From positions 886,506 through 950,505 of the forward strand of contig JAUJPC010000001.1 of assembly GCA_030447305.1 (NCBI GenBank): a stretch of DNA of 64,000 nucleotides, written 5' to 3'. This DNA comes from Actinomycetota bacterium. GTDB taxonomy: Bacteria > Actinomycetota > CADDZG01 > JAHWKV01. Of the stretch, positions 19,793-27,540 are shown piece by piece (positions within the stretch are counted from its first letter, which is position 1; every line of letters starts with the position of its first letter). The translations under genes were made by a program, and so were the position numbers. The notes under the pieces were generated by a model that was not told the origin of the DNA, did no database searches, and saw only the letters and a program-made list of their open reading frames with translations.

Positions 19793-21414
19793 CACCCGCA
19801 CCAAAACTGGTGGCGCTTTGCTGTTCGATGGTTCTTCTGGGCGCGTGCGGGCTGCCCGTACGCCGTGAGCCTCCCGCCGGTGGAGGCGGGTCGATCGTCA
19901 TCGGCTTGTCACAGATCGGCAGCCTCGACCCTCCCCGCGCCGCCGGATCCTCGACGATGGCCGTTCTTCGTACCGCATGCGACGGCCTGATAGGGCTTGA
20001 TCCTGAGTCCGGCGACCCCAGGCCTGCACTGGCTCAGGCGTGGACTCTGCACGAGGGGGCCCGGATGCTCAGCCTCCGGCTGAGGCCCGACATGAGGTTT
20101 TCCGACGGGAGCCGGGTCACCGCCGCCGCAGTGCGGGAGGCGCTGTCCCGCGTTGCGCGCGCCTCGACCGCCAGCCCCTGGGCCGGCCTGGTGTCGAAGG
20201 TAGCCGGATACTCCGAGGTCCAGTTGGGCAACGCAACACACCTCAGCGGCGTGAGGCTCGTGGGGGATCTTGGTCTCGAGATCGAGCTGTCCGAGCCGTA
20301 CTCCGACTTTCCCACCGTGCTGGCCCATCCTGCGCTGCTGCCCGTGTCCCTCGCTTCACTTGAGAAGATCCCGGACGATCCAACCGAGCCGGTGTGCGCC
20401 GGGCCCTATCGGATTGAGAAAGGGCTGGAGGACAGTGATCTGCGTCTGAGTAGAACCACCGAAGGCGCAAGCCGCAACGACGCCTACCTCGCCGGTGGGA
20501 GCGGTCTTGCGGAGAGGATCCTCATCCGTTCCTTCGAGACCCCGGAGGACGCCTATGAGGCGTACCGGACCGGAGTGGTCGATATCGCGCCGGTACCGGA
20601 CAGCCGCCTGGGCGAGGCGCAGGCTGCGAAGGCAGGGTATTCGAGCGCAGCAACCCCCCAGATCACCTTCCTTGCGTTTGATCCCGCCAACCCCGCCACG
20701 GCGGATCCCCGGTTCCGCCAGTCACTGTCGCTGGCCATCGACAGGCTGGTGATCATCGACGCAGCCTACGGCGACCAGCGCCGGCCCGCCACGCGCTGGC
20801 TTCCCGGGGACTACGGACGGGGAGTCGAGTCCTCCTGCGCCCGATATGCCCGGAGGATCGCCGACCCGGCGGAGGCAAAGGAGCTCCTTCAGGCCTCCGG
20901 GGTGAAGGCCGGCGCAGTTAAGTTGCCGCTCTTCTATGACCCCGGCACCACGGGCCGGCTGGTGGCCGAGGCCCTACAGCTCCAGGTGAGAGAAGGGCTT
21001 GGGATAACCCTCCAACCGCGGGAGCTGGAGGGCGAGGACGTCGTGTCTTCCTTCAAGGCCCGTGGCTCCACCGCCGGGGTGTGGATCATGGCTACGAACA
21101 TCGATCTGCCGTTGCCCGATCAATTCCTGGGAGACCTCTTTCGGACCGGCTCGGCCAAGAACGTCCTTGGTTTTTCGGATAGGACATTCGATGCCCGGAT
21201 ACAGGACGCGAGAACCGCCACCTCCGAAGAGGACATCGAGCGGCAGTACGTTCAGGCGGAGAGCGCTGTGTGCAACCAAATGCCGGCCATTCCGCTATGG
21301 ACGTCCGTAAGCCATTGGATGATCAACCCGGACAAGGTGAAGTTCGAAGGTCAGCGCAAGCTGGACTACCTGGGCGGACCGTTGCTGCGGCATGCATCGG
21401 CCGCCGGCAACTAG
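19789..21414 (+). CDS. Peptide ABC transporter substrate-binding lipoprotein (SBP_bac_5)
   Basis: A 541-residue lipoprotein of the oligopeptide-binding family 5. The TTG at 19789 gives a short signal peptide with lipobox LLGAC (Cys20). Family features include IGSLDPP near the N-terminus, the segment RFSDGSRVTAAAVREAL, CAGPYRIE and the C-terminal MPAIPLWTSV. It overlaps secG by 4 nt and is therefore likely in the glycolytic operon. No permease or ATPase genes follow; the next gene is a second binding protein. The ligand is unknown. Confidence 0.85.
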   Translation: MTPAPKLVALCCSMVLLGACGLPVRREPPAGGGGSIVIGLSQIGSLDPPRAAGSSTMAVLRTACDGLIGLDPESGDPRPALAQAWTLHEGARMLSLRLRPDMRFSDGSRVTAAAVREALSRVARASTASPWAGLVSKVAGYSEVQLGNATHLSGVRLVGDLGLEIELSEPYSDFPTVLAHPALLPVSLASLEKIPDDPTEPVCAGPYRIEKGLEDSDLRLSRTTEGASRNDAYLAGGSGLAERILIRSFETPEDAYEAYRTGVVDIAPVPDSRLGEAQAAKAGYSSAATPQITFLAFDPANPATADPRFRQSLSLAIDRLVIIDAAYGDQRRPATRWLPGDYGRGVESSCARYARRIADPAEAKELLQASGVKAGAVKLPLFYDPGTTGRLVAEALQLQVREGLGITLQPRELEGEDVVSSFKARGSTAGVWIMATNIDLPLPDQFLGDLFRTGSAKNVLGFSDRTFDARIQDARTATSEEDIERQYVQAESAVCNQMPAIPLWTSVSHWMINPDKVKFEGQRKLDYLGGPLLRHASAAGN

Positions 21415-21466
21415 GCGCAGGCCCGCGCACCTGCCGGAATTGCCCCGTTTCATGTTCGGCGGCTGT

Positions 21467-21472
21467 TACAGT
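21467..21472 (+). promoter_or_regulatory. -10 box TACAGT upstream of the second binding protein
   Basis: TACAGT (TANNNT) ends 6 nt before the GTG at 21479, giving a possible leaderless transcript. The ATG at 21452 is the alternative start, but it lies upstream of this box. Confidence 0.4.
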
Positions 21473-21478
21473 CCGAAG

Positions 21479-23113
21479 GTGCCTCTGTCGTTTCGGCGAC
21501 TCTTCGCCCTGTTCCTTCCTCTGACCCTGGTGGCGGCCGCCTGCGGGCGGACGGGCGAACAGAGTGCTCCCCAAAACGTTCCCCAGGCCGCTTTCGACCT
21601 TCGAGTCGCCGTCACCGATCCAGGAAGCCTGGATCCGCCGAAGATCACGACGGACTCAGCTACCGTCATAGCCAAACAGGTGTGCGACACACTGGTCTCC
21701 TTCGATCTGCGGACTGGCGTCCTCAAGCCCGGCATTGCTCAATCCTGGACCATCGCCCCGGATGCCAGGAAGGTCACCTTCCAGCTGAGGCCGGGAGTGA
21801 AGTTTCACAACGGACGCAACCTGGTGGCCGAGGACTTCGTCTACTCCCTGTCAAGGCTGGCCGACCCCAAGACCGCCTCGACGCAGCATTTCCTGATGGA
21901 CAAGGTTGTCGGCTACACCGAGCTTCGGGCTTCCAGGGCGCCGATGCTGTCAGGGGTCCGGGCGCCGGCGCCTGAGACGCTGGAGGTGGAGCTCTCCGAG
22001 CCCTTTGCCGAGTTTCCGACGGTCATGACCAGTGTCCTGGCGGGCAGCGCGGTTCCGAAGGAGGAGATCGAGCGATCGGCCGAGGAGTTCGCCGCCAACC
22101 CGGTGTGCACCGGACCGTACAAGGCGGAGTCGGCCAAGAGCGCCGAGGGGTTGAAGCTGGTCCGCCACGACGGCTACCACGGCGCAAATGGGGCGTTCTC
22201 GGAGGGGGGCCGCGGCTTCGCCCGCTCCATCACCTTTCGGTTTGCACAGTCGGAGTCGGATGCATACGACCTGCTGGAGGAAGGCGACGTCGACGTGAGC
22301 CCTGTGGCGCCCCCCGAGCTGCCGGCGGCCAGGCGGGTTGAGGGCCGGGTCACCAGCGGCGCAAACGGACACGTGGCATACATCGGCCTGCCGGTGAAGA
22401 AGGCCCCTTACGACAACCCCGACCTTCGCCGGGCGCTGGCTCTGTCGGTGGACCGGCGGAAGATAATCACCGGTCTGCTGGGCAACTCCCGTGAGATGCC
22501 CGACGGGTTCCTTCCGAGCAGCGTCGGACCAGGTGCTGCCGCCGGCAGGTGTCCTGAGTTGGTAACCGAAAGCGCCAACTCAGAGGCCGCCAGGGCGGCC
22601 CGCAGCGAGGCACAGGTGTCCATCCCGGAATCGGTGAATGTCTACCTGAATGCCGGGGGAGGCCACGAGCAGTGGCTTCAGGAGGTCGTGGACCAGTGGA
22701 AGCGGGAGCTGGACATCAATAGCGTGCTGAAGGCGAACCCATGGAAGCCCTACGTCGACTACCTCGCCAGCCCAGGGGCGGATGGACCGTTCCGGCTGGC
22801 CTGGGCGGTCGAGTTCCCGTCGCCCGAGGCTCTGTACGCGCCGCTGTTCTCGTCGGCCAGCCTGGACAACTTCACCCGTTACTCCAGTCCTGAGTTCGAC
22901 TCGGCGATGAACAAGGCCCGGGCCACCGTCGACGCCGCCGCGAGGGCGCAGGCTTATGCCGAGGCGGGCAACATTCTGTGCAGGGACGTCCCGATCATCC
23001 CGATGTGGTTCGGACGCAACCATGTGGCGTTCGGCCCGGGAATCGAGGGTGCCGGCGGCGCAAGGATCGACATCTTCGGCGATCCCATCCTGCGGGAGCT
23101 TCGGAAGACTTAA
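21479..23113 (+). CDS. Peptide ABC transporter substrate-binding lipoprotein (SBP_bac_5), second copy
   Basis: A 544-residue paralogue of the preceding protein, aligned over its whole length (GSLDPPK, VKFHNGRNLVAEDFVYSL, CTGPYKAE, VPIIPMWFGR). The signal peptide has an FRR motif and the lipobox LVAAAC (Cys22 from the GTG at 21479). An ATG at 21452 would add nine residues. Two tandem family-5 binding proteins without any permease suggest that they feed a transporter encoded elsewhere, or act as sensors. The genes are 64 nt apart (GTG start) and probably arose by duplication. Confidence 0.85.
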   Translation: MPLSFRRLFALFLPLTLVAAACGRTGEQSAPQNVPQAAFDLRVAVTDPGSLDPPKITTDSATVIAKQVCDTLVSFDLRTGVLKPGIAQSWTIAPDARKVTFQLRPGVKFHNGRNLVAEDFVYSLSRLADPKTASTQHFLMDKVVGYTELRASRAPMLSGVRAPAPETLEVELSEPFAEFPTVMTSVLAGSAVPKEEIERSAEEFAANPVCTGPYKAESAKSAEGLKLVRHDGYHGANGAFSEGGRGFARSITFRFAQSESDAYDLLEEGDVDVSPVAPPELPAARRVEGRVTSGANGHVAYIGLPVKKAPYDNPDLRRALALSVDRRKIITGLLGNSREMPDGFLPSSVGPGAAAGRCPELVTESANSEAARAARSEAQVSIPESVNVYLNAGGGHEQWLQEVVDQWKRELDINSVLKANPWKPYVDYLASPGADGPFRLAWAVEFPSPEALYAPLFSSASLDNFTRYSSPEFDSAMNKARATVDAAARAQAYAEAGNILCRDVPIIPMWFGRNHVAFGPGIEGAGGARIDIFGDPILRELRKT

Positions 23114-23139
23114 GCGACCGGGCGACGCTCAACCGTCGC

Positions 23140-23145
23140 TATAAT
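23140..23145 (+). promoter_or_regulatory. -10 box TATAAT of tRNA-Leu
   Basis: A perfect TATAAT hexamer lies 9 nt before the mature 5' end of tRNA-Leu. No clear -35 element is visible. Confidence 0.6.
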
Positions 23146-23154
23146 CGGGGGCGA

Positions 23155-23243
23155 GTCGGAGTGGCGGAACAAGGTAGACGCGCTAGGTTGAGGGCCTAGT
23201 GAGCGTTAAGCTCATAGGGGTTCAAATCCCCTCTCCGACACCA
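23155..23243 (+). tRNA. tRNA-Leu (anticodon GAG)
   Basis: The acceptor stem GTCGGAG pairs with CTCCGAC. The anticodon arm is CTAGG-TTGAGGG-CCTAG with anticodon GAG. A long variable arm (about TGAGCGTTAAGCTCA) marks it as a class II tRNA, and the T arm is GGGG-TTCAAAT-CCCC. The CCA end is encoded (23241-23243). Confidence 0.97.
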
Positions 23244-23296
23244 ATTTCCTCGCTGCGCAATTCCCACCCCTGGCGCTGCTCTCATCCGCGCCGCCC

Positions 23297-23437
23297 TCAC
23301 GGTTGCCCCTCGTGCCGCCTGCGATGCTCCTCCTGGCAGTCCCGGCACACCAGCCGCCGGCATTCGGCACACCAGTCGATCGTCGTTGGGTTGGTTGTAC
23401 TCTTGGAACATATTGCACAGACGTACCGCATCTCCAT
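23297..23437 (-). CDS. 46-residue Cys-rich (zinc-ribbon-like) small protein
   Basis: A short open frame with a striking Cys pattern: C7-x2-C10, C23-x2-C26, C31-x2-C34, then His38 and His42. This is enough to bind two zinc ions in a B-box or treble-clef-like arrangement (WCAECRRLVCRDC). The ATG at 23437 (a second one at 23431) is preceded by TACTCT at 23444-23449, exactly 6 nt away, so the mRNA would be leaderless. Function is unknown. The Cys spacing and promoter argue against a chance frame. It is antisense to the spacer between tRNA-Leu and the diiron protein gene. Confidence 0.6.
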   Translation of the reverse strand: MEMRYVCAICSKSTTNPTTIDWCAECRRLVCRDCQEEHRRRHEGQP

Positions 23438-23443
23438 CCGGCC

Positions 23444-23449
23444 AGAGTA
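23444..23449 (-). promoter_or_regulatory. -10 box TACTCT of the small Cys-rich gene
   Basis: On the minus strand TACTCT ends 6 nt before the ATG at 23437, the same layout as at uvrC and at the XRE gene ending at 28280. Confidence 0.5.
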
Positions 23450-23506
23450 ACGGCGCCGGCGCCGAACGTTTAACGCGAGTAGCTTTCGGGGAGAACGCTC
23501 CCGGAA

Positions 23507-24550
23507 ATGAACCCGATCCTGACTCCTGAGGCGGTAGCAAAAAACCGCTCAGTGCAGAGCGGAATTGGCGCCGAGCCGGAGCTTCCCGCACCCCGGGGCC
23601 CGATCTCCGAACGGCTCCTGACAGCCCTGACGGGTGTTCCGTCGACCATCGGGACCCGGGTTCCGGTTCCCGACACTCCGTTATCGGACGACGATTTCCA
23701 CCTCGCCCTCTACGTCTGCTATGAGATGCACTACCGAAGCTTCAAAGACGTAGATGCGCATTGGGAGTGGAACCCCGGGCTTATCAGCTTTCGCAACAAG
23801 CTGGAGCACATTTTCGAAACCGCCCTGATGGATACGTATCTTGACGACGGAGGAGACTACCCAGTTGTCGAGGCAGTGAAGAACATCGCGGCCTCAACTC
23901 AGGGTCCCAGCCTTTCCACCTACATCAGCGAGCGGGCCACCCTCGAGGAGTTTTACGAGTTCGTCATTCACCGGTCGGCTTATCAGCTCAAGGAGGCCGA
24001 CCCCCACAGCTGGGTGATCCCACGACTGGACGGCAAGGCAAAGGCGGCGCTGGTGGAGATCCAGACCGACGAGTACGGGGGCGGCCGCGGGGACCGCATG
24101 CACTCGGAATTGTTCCGCAAGACGATGAAGGCTCTTGGACTCGACGGCAGCTATGGTGCCTACCTCGACGTTATTCCGGGAGTAACCCTGGCGACGGTTA
24201 ACCTGATCTCTTTATTCGGGCTTCACCGAAGGCTTCGGGGAGCAGCCGTAGGCCACCTGGCCATTTTCGAGATGACCTCATCTCAGCCCAATAAGGCGTA
24301 CGCGGACGGCGCCCGCCGGCTTGGGGCGTCCGCGGAGGCCACCGATTTCTACGACGAGCACGTAGAGGCCGACTCGGTTCACGAGGTCATCGCGGCATAC
24401 GACCTGGCCGGAGGCCTGGCCACCCAAGAACCGGAGCTTGGCCCGATCATTCGGTTCGGAGCCCGGGCTTGCGCCGGTTTGGACGCCCGCTTCTCGGCTC
24501 ACCTTCTGGACTGCTGGTCCAGGGGAGCGTCTTCACTCCGCCGGACGTAA
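23507..24550 (+). CDS. Iron-containing redox enzyme family protein (heme-oxygenase-like diiron fold)
   Basis: A 347-residue soluble protein. The N-terminal third carries YVCYEMHYRSF; the core has EIQTDEYGGGR, RMHSELF and IFEMTSSQPN; the end has DEHVEADSVHE followed by AAYDLAGG. The E-x2-H and H-E repeats fit the metal ligands of heme-oxygenase-like diiron oxidases. Members of this broad superfamily oxidise small molecules, often inside biosynthetic clusters; no substrate can be assigned. It ends 18 nt inside a convergent CDGSH gene, a pairing that recurs in actinobacteria and suggests electron transfer between the two. Confidence 0.82.
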   Translation: MNPILTPEAVAKNRSVQSGIGAEPELPAPRGPISERLLTALTGVPSTIGTRVPVPDTPLSDDDFHLALYVCYEMHYRSFKDVDAHWEWNPGLISFRNKLEHIFETALMDTYLDDGGDYPVVEAVKNIAASTQGPSLSTYISERATLEEFYEFVIHRSAYQLKEADPHSWVIPRLDGKAKAALVEIQTDEYGGGRGDRMHSELFRKTMKALGLDGSYGAYLDVIPGVTLATVNLISLFGLHRRLRGAAVGHLAIFEMTSSQPNKAYADGARRLGASAEATDFYDEHVEADSVHEVIAAYDLAGGLATQEPELGPIIRFGARACAGLDARFSAHLLDCWSRGASSLRRT

Positions 24551-24730
24551 CTGCTTGTGACTGCCGTCGCACCACGGCTTGATGGAGGAGGCTCCGCAAC
24601 AGCAAAGGGCAACCGTCCGCCGGCGAGCCGGGATTTTCTTGCCTTTCCCGTCTCTGACCACGTAGTTGCCGCGCACCAGCAGCGGCCCGCCGCGGTAGGT
24701 AGTGATGGAAGCTTCTTGCGGTCCGTCCAT
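24533..24730 (-). CDS. CDGSH iron-sulfur domain protein
   Basis: A 65-residue protein with the mitoNEET-type ligand set for a [2Fe-2S] cluster: Cys43, Cys45 and Cys54, with His58 in CDGSH. A single CDGSH unit of this size normally forms a homodimer that passes electrons or clusters. GGAGG lies 6-7 nt before the ATG. The 3' end overlaps the diiron protein gene by 18 nt in convergent orientation. Confidence 0.9.
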   Translation of the reverse strand: MDGPQEASITTYRGGPLLVRGNYVVRDGKGKKIPARRRTVALCCCGASSIKPWCDGSHKQLRPAE

Positions 24731-24787
24731 GTTGTGCCTCCTCCGGCCGAGATCGTACCCGGATAAGCCCCGACTGAACCGCGGCCA

Positions 24788-24958
24788 CCGCTACTCGGCG
24801 ATGGGTGCGGGTTCGACCAGGACTCGGTGGCCCCCGACCGCAGGGGCATTGCCGAGTCCATCCGAGGGCGCATGGAGCGCGCCGGCGGGTCCGCTTCGAT
24901 AACCACAGAACCCGGTGGGGGTACCGAGGTTCAGCTGACGACGGCGAGGGCCAATTGA
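24788..24958 (+). pseudogene. Remnant of a NarL-type sensor histidine kinase (C-terminal HATPase end)
   Basis: In frame 2 the translation reads [10 protein letters not shown], then [19 protein letters not shown], then [11 protein letters not shown] and a TGA stop (24956-24958). This matches the G1/G2-box end of LuxR/NarL-family histidine kinases (DxGxGFD...GLxGMRERxxxxGG...PGxGT). No start codon or upstream kinase sequence is present: CDGSH promoter DNA follows directly. It is a truncated relic of about 55 codons. Confidence 0.7.
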
Positions 24959-25041
24959 GCGAGACCCCGATAAAGGTGTTTCTGGTGGACGACCACCGGT
25001 TGTTCCTGTCCGGCGTACGCAGCGAGCTGGGAGAGGACACA
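24955..25041 (+). pseudogene. Remnant of a response regulator receiver domain (first ~28 residues)
   Basis: A TTG overlapping the kinase-relic stop (TTGA) begins [20 protein letters not shown] and continues as VRSELGE. This is the classical start of a NarL-type receiver domain, with the acidic pair before HRLF. After about residue 28 the similarity stops and the frame runs without a break into typA. The kinase/regulator overlap is kept, so a whole two-component operon once stood here and its middle and end were deleted. Confidence 0.7.
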
Positions 25042-25079
25042 AAAGACCTTTCAGTGTCCCGGCTGGAGCTCTTTGCGGT

Positions 25080-25085
25080 TACGCT
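25080..25085 (+). promoter_or_regulatory. -10 box TACGCT upstream of typA
   Basis: TACGCT ends 7 nt before the proposed GTG start of typA at 25093. The intervening GGAGGAA also resembles a Shine-Dalgarno sequence but is too close to the start codon to be ideal. Confidence 0.4.
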
Positions 25086-25092
25086 GGAGGAA

Positions 25093-26928
25093 GTGACCAA
25101 GCAAATCGCCGTCCGCGACGACGTGCGTAACGTGGCCATCATCGCCCACGTAGACCACGGCAAGACCACCCTCGTAGATGCCATGCTTCAGCAGTCTGGC
25201 GTCTGGCGCGAGAACCAGGTGGTGGTTGAGCGCGTCATGGACTCGATGGACCAGGAGCGTGAGCGGGGCATTACCATCCTCGCCAAGCAGACCGCCATCC
25301 ACTACGAGGGTCTCCACATCAACATCTGCGACACCCCCGGCCACGCCGACTTCGGCGGCGAGGTGGAGCGGACCCTGCAGATGGTCGACTCCGCCCTGCT
25401 GCTGGTCGATGCCTCCGAAGGGCCGCTGCCGCAGACCCGCTACGTGCTCCGCAAGGCGTTGGAGCGGCGGATCCCCGTGATTCCGGTCATCAACAAGATC
25501 GACCGGCCCGACGCCCGGATTCCGCAGGTGCTCGACGAGATCTACAGCCTGTTCATCGACCTGGACGCCGACGAGGAGCAGATCGACTTCCCCGTGATCT
25601 ACACGAATGCCCGCAAGGGCACCGCGACCACCGACCTCGATATCCCCGGGGTTGACCTCATCCCGCTGTTCGAGGCCATCTCCACCACGACCCCGCCCCC
25701 CACGTACGACCCGGAATCGCCGCTTCAGTTCATGGTGACCAACCTGGCGGCGGACCCCTACGTCGGCCGGCTGGCGATTGGACGGGTGTGGAACGGCAGC
25801 GTCAATAGCGGCGACCGGGTGGCGGTCTGCCACCGCGACGGATCGGTTGAGCCGGTTCGCATCACCAAGATGCTGGCCCATACCGGCCTGCTCTACGAGG
25901 AGGTCGACACCCTGGGACCGGGCGACATCGCTTCCATCGCTGGCCTGGGCGACGTGACCGTCGGCGAGACCATCACCGACCTGGAAAACCCGGCCCCCAT
26001 GCCCCTTTTGAAGATCGACGAGCCAACCCTGCGCATGACGTTCGGCGTCAACACCTCACCGCTGTCGGGCAAAGAGGGCAAGTTCGTCACCAGCCGCCAC
26101 CTCAAGGGCCGCCTGGACCGGGAGGTTCTCGGTAACGTCTCGATCCGCCTGGTCGACACCGGATCCCCCGACCGTACCGAGGTCCGGGGTAGGGGAGAGC
26201 TCCAGCTGGCCATCCTTATCGAGTCGATGCGCCGGGAGGGTTACGAGCTTCAGGTCTCCAAGCCGGAGGTCATCACCAAGCAGGTTGACGGCATGATCCA
26301 GGAGCCGTACGAGGACGTGATTCTGGACCTTCCCGAGCAGTTTGTCGGAGTGGTGACTCAGTCCCTGGCCCTGCGTAAGGGCCGCATGGCGAATCTGGTC
26401 AACCACGGCAGCGGCTGGGTTCGGATGGAGTTTCGTGTGCCGGCACGGGGACTTATCGGTTTCCGCTCGGAGATGCTGACCGAGACCCGAGGCACCGCCA
26501 TCATCCACAGCAACTACGCCGGTTACGATGTGTGGGCGGGGGACATTCCGCACCGCCTCTCGGGAGCCCTGGTGGCCGACCGCCTCGGCGAGACCACTGC
26601 CTACGCGCTGTACGACCTGCAGGAGCGCGGAGAACTTTTCGTCACCTCCGGGGTGACGGTTTATGAAGGCATGATCATCGGAGAGAACTCCCGCTCCGAA
26701 GACATGAACGTGAACCCCACCAAAGAGAAGAAGAAGACCAACATCCGAACCCATGCATCAGACGAGGCCTTGAGGTTGGTGCCGCCCCGCCCGCTGTCGC
26801 TGGAGCAGGCCCTGGAGTTCATGGCCGGCGACGAGCTGGTGGAGATCACCCCCCGCAACATCCGCCTGCGCAAGGCGGAGCTGGACCAGCGTCTGCGCCT
26901 GCGGGCGTACCACGCCGCAAAGCGGTAG
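25093..26928 (+). CDS. typA: Ribosome-associated translational GTPase TypA/BipA
   Basis: A 611-residue EF-G-like GTPase that binds ribosomes under stress and aids 50S assembly. G1 is AHVDHGKTT, with the switch region [14 protein letters not shown]3 [14 protein letters not shown] and G4 NKID. The BipA-specific C-terminal domain includes [12 protein letters not shown]. The frame is open far upstream, but homology begins near [13 protein letters not shown]. The GTG at 25093 gives the usual family length; the extra upstream codons belong to the response-regulator relic. If an upstream start were used, an N-terminal fusion would result. Confidence 0.94.
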   Translation: MTKQIAVRDDVRNVAIIAHVDHGKTTLVDAMLQQSGVWRENQVVVERVMDSMDQERERGITILAKQTAIHYEGLHINICDTPGHADFGGEVERTLQMVDSALLLVDASEGPLPQTRYVLRKALERRIPVIPVINKIDRPDARIPQVLDEIYSLFIDLDADEEQIDFPVIYTNARKGTATTDLDIPGVDLIPLFEAISTTTPPPTYDPESPLQFMVTNLAADPYVGRLAIGRVWNGSVNSGDRVAVCHRDGSVEPVRITKMLAHTGLLYEEVDTLGPGDIASIAGLGDVTVGETITDLENPAPMPLLKIDEPTLRMTFGVNTSPLSGKEGKFVTSRHLKGRLDREVLGNVSIRLVDTGSPDRTEVRGRGELQLAILIESMRREGYELQVSKPEVITKQVDGMIQEPYEDVILDLPEQFVGVVTQSLALRKGRMANLVNHGSGWVRMEFRVPARGLIGFRSEMLTETRGTAIIHSNYAGYDVWAGDIPHRLSGALVADRLGETTAYALYDLQERGELFVTSGVTVYEGMIIGENSRSEDMNVNPTKEKKKTNIRTHASDEALRLVPPRPLSLEQALEFMAGDELVEITPRNIRLRKAELDQRLRLRAYHAAKR

Positions 26929-26937
26929 CCTCACATC

Positions 26938-26952
26938 GCCGGCGAAGCCGGC
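26938..26952. terminator. Hairpin between convergent typA and 26965 genes
   Basis: GCCGGC-GAA-GCCGGC, a perfect 6-bp stem with a triloop, 10 nt after the typA stop. There is no T-run, so terminator function is only inferred from position between convergent genes. Confidence 0.35.
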
Positions 26953-26964
26953 TCCGATCAGGAC

Positions 26965-27540
26965 TTAAGACTCCTCGTCGTCCTCGTCGTAGATCTCCGA
27001 GGCATCGAGAAGCCCGCCTTTCACGTAGTCTATCCAGGTAATTACGGTGTGGTAGGCCTGAGTCAGCTCTGCCCGCTGGCGCTCGGGTTCGGGGAGATCG
27101 TCCCGGTAGACAAAGGCGAGACCGGCGTTGTACGCCTTTGCCGCTGCCCACTCCTCGCTCTGGTATGGAAAGGCGGCCGCGTTATCCGGCATCAAGCCGA
27201 GCGCGTCGTCGTGAAGCAACTGCGGCTCGACGCCGCCCGCGGCCTCGTAGAGCTCCCGGATCTCCTTCGCCGCACGCAGCACCAGGTCCTGCTGCTCAGG
27301 AGTGAACTGAGTCAGCCGGATGGGTTTGTCGCTCCACATCATCGGGCCCCCGACCACATGTCTCACCGCGGCGGGGATCGCCCCTTCCGGCAGGTCCGGA
27401 TCGCTGAGGAAGCGCTCGACAGTGCGCCGGCGCAGTATGTGCCGTGCCGGCTCCTCTTCTGCGGGGGATTTCGTCGATTCGAGGTCTTGAGGTGTGCTCT
27501 GGGGCTCCGACGGTGTCTCGGAGCTGCGAGCAGACCTCAA
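26965..27540 (-). CDS. Uncharacterised acidic protein partnered with an XRE regulator
   Basis: A 191-residue soluble protein that I do not recognise. Its N-terminal 40 residues are Ser/Pro/Glu-rich and probably disordered. The middle has SDKPIRLTQFTPEQQDLVLRAAK, and the end is acidic (YDEDDEES). There is no HExxH, so it is not an ImmA/IrrE protease. Its start overlaps the stop of the upstream XRE gene by 4 nt, so the two form a strict operon. A regulator-plus-effector or antitoxin-toxin-like pair is possible but unproven. Confidence 0.65.
   Translation of the reverse strand: MRSARSSETPSEPQSTPQDLESTKSPAEEEPARHILRRRTVERFLSDPDLPEGAIPAAVRHVVGGPMMWSDKPIRLTQFTPEQQDLVLRAAKEIRELYEAAGGVEPQLLHDDALGLMPDNAAAFPYQSEEWAAAKAYNAGLAFVYRDDLPEPERQRAELTQAYHTVITWIDYVKGGLLDASEIYDEDDEES

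Noticed and set aside
23196-23591. Minus-strand 131- and 68-residue frames ending RRGDLNPYELNAH / SERGFEPL
   Set aside because: These endings are the well-known artefact of translating the antisense of a tRNA-Leu gene; only the 46-residue Cys-rich frame inside has protein-like features.
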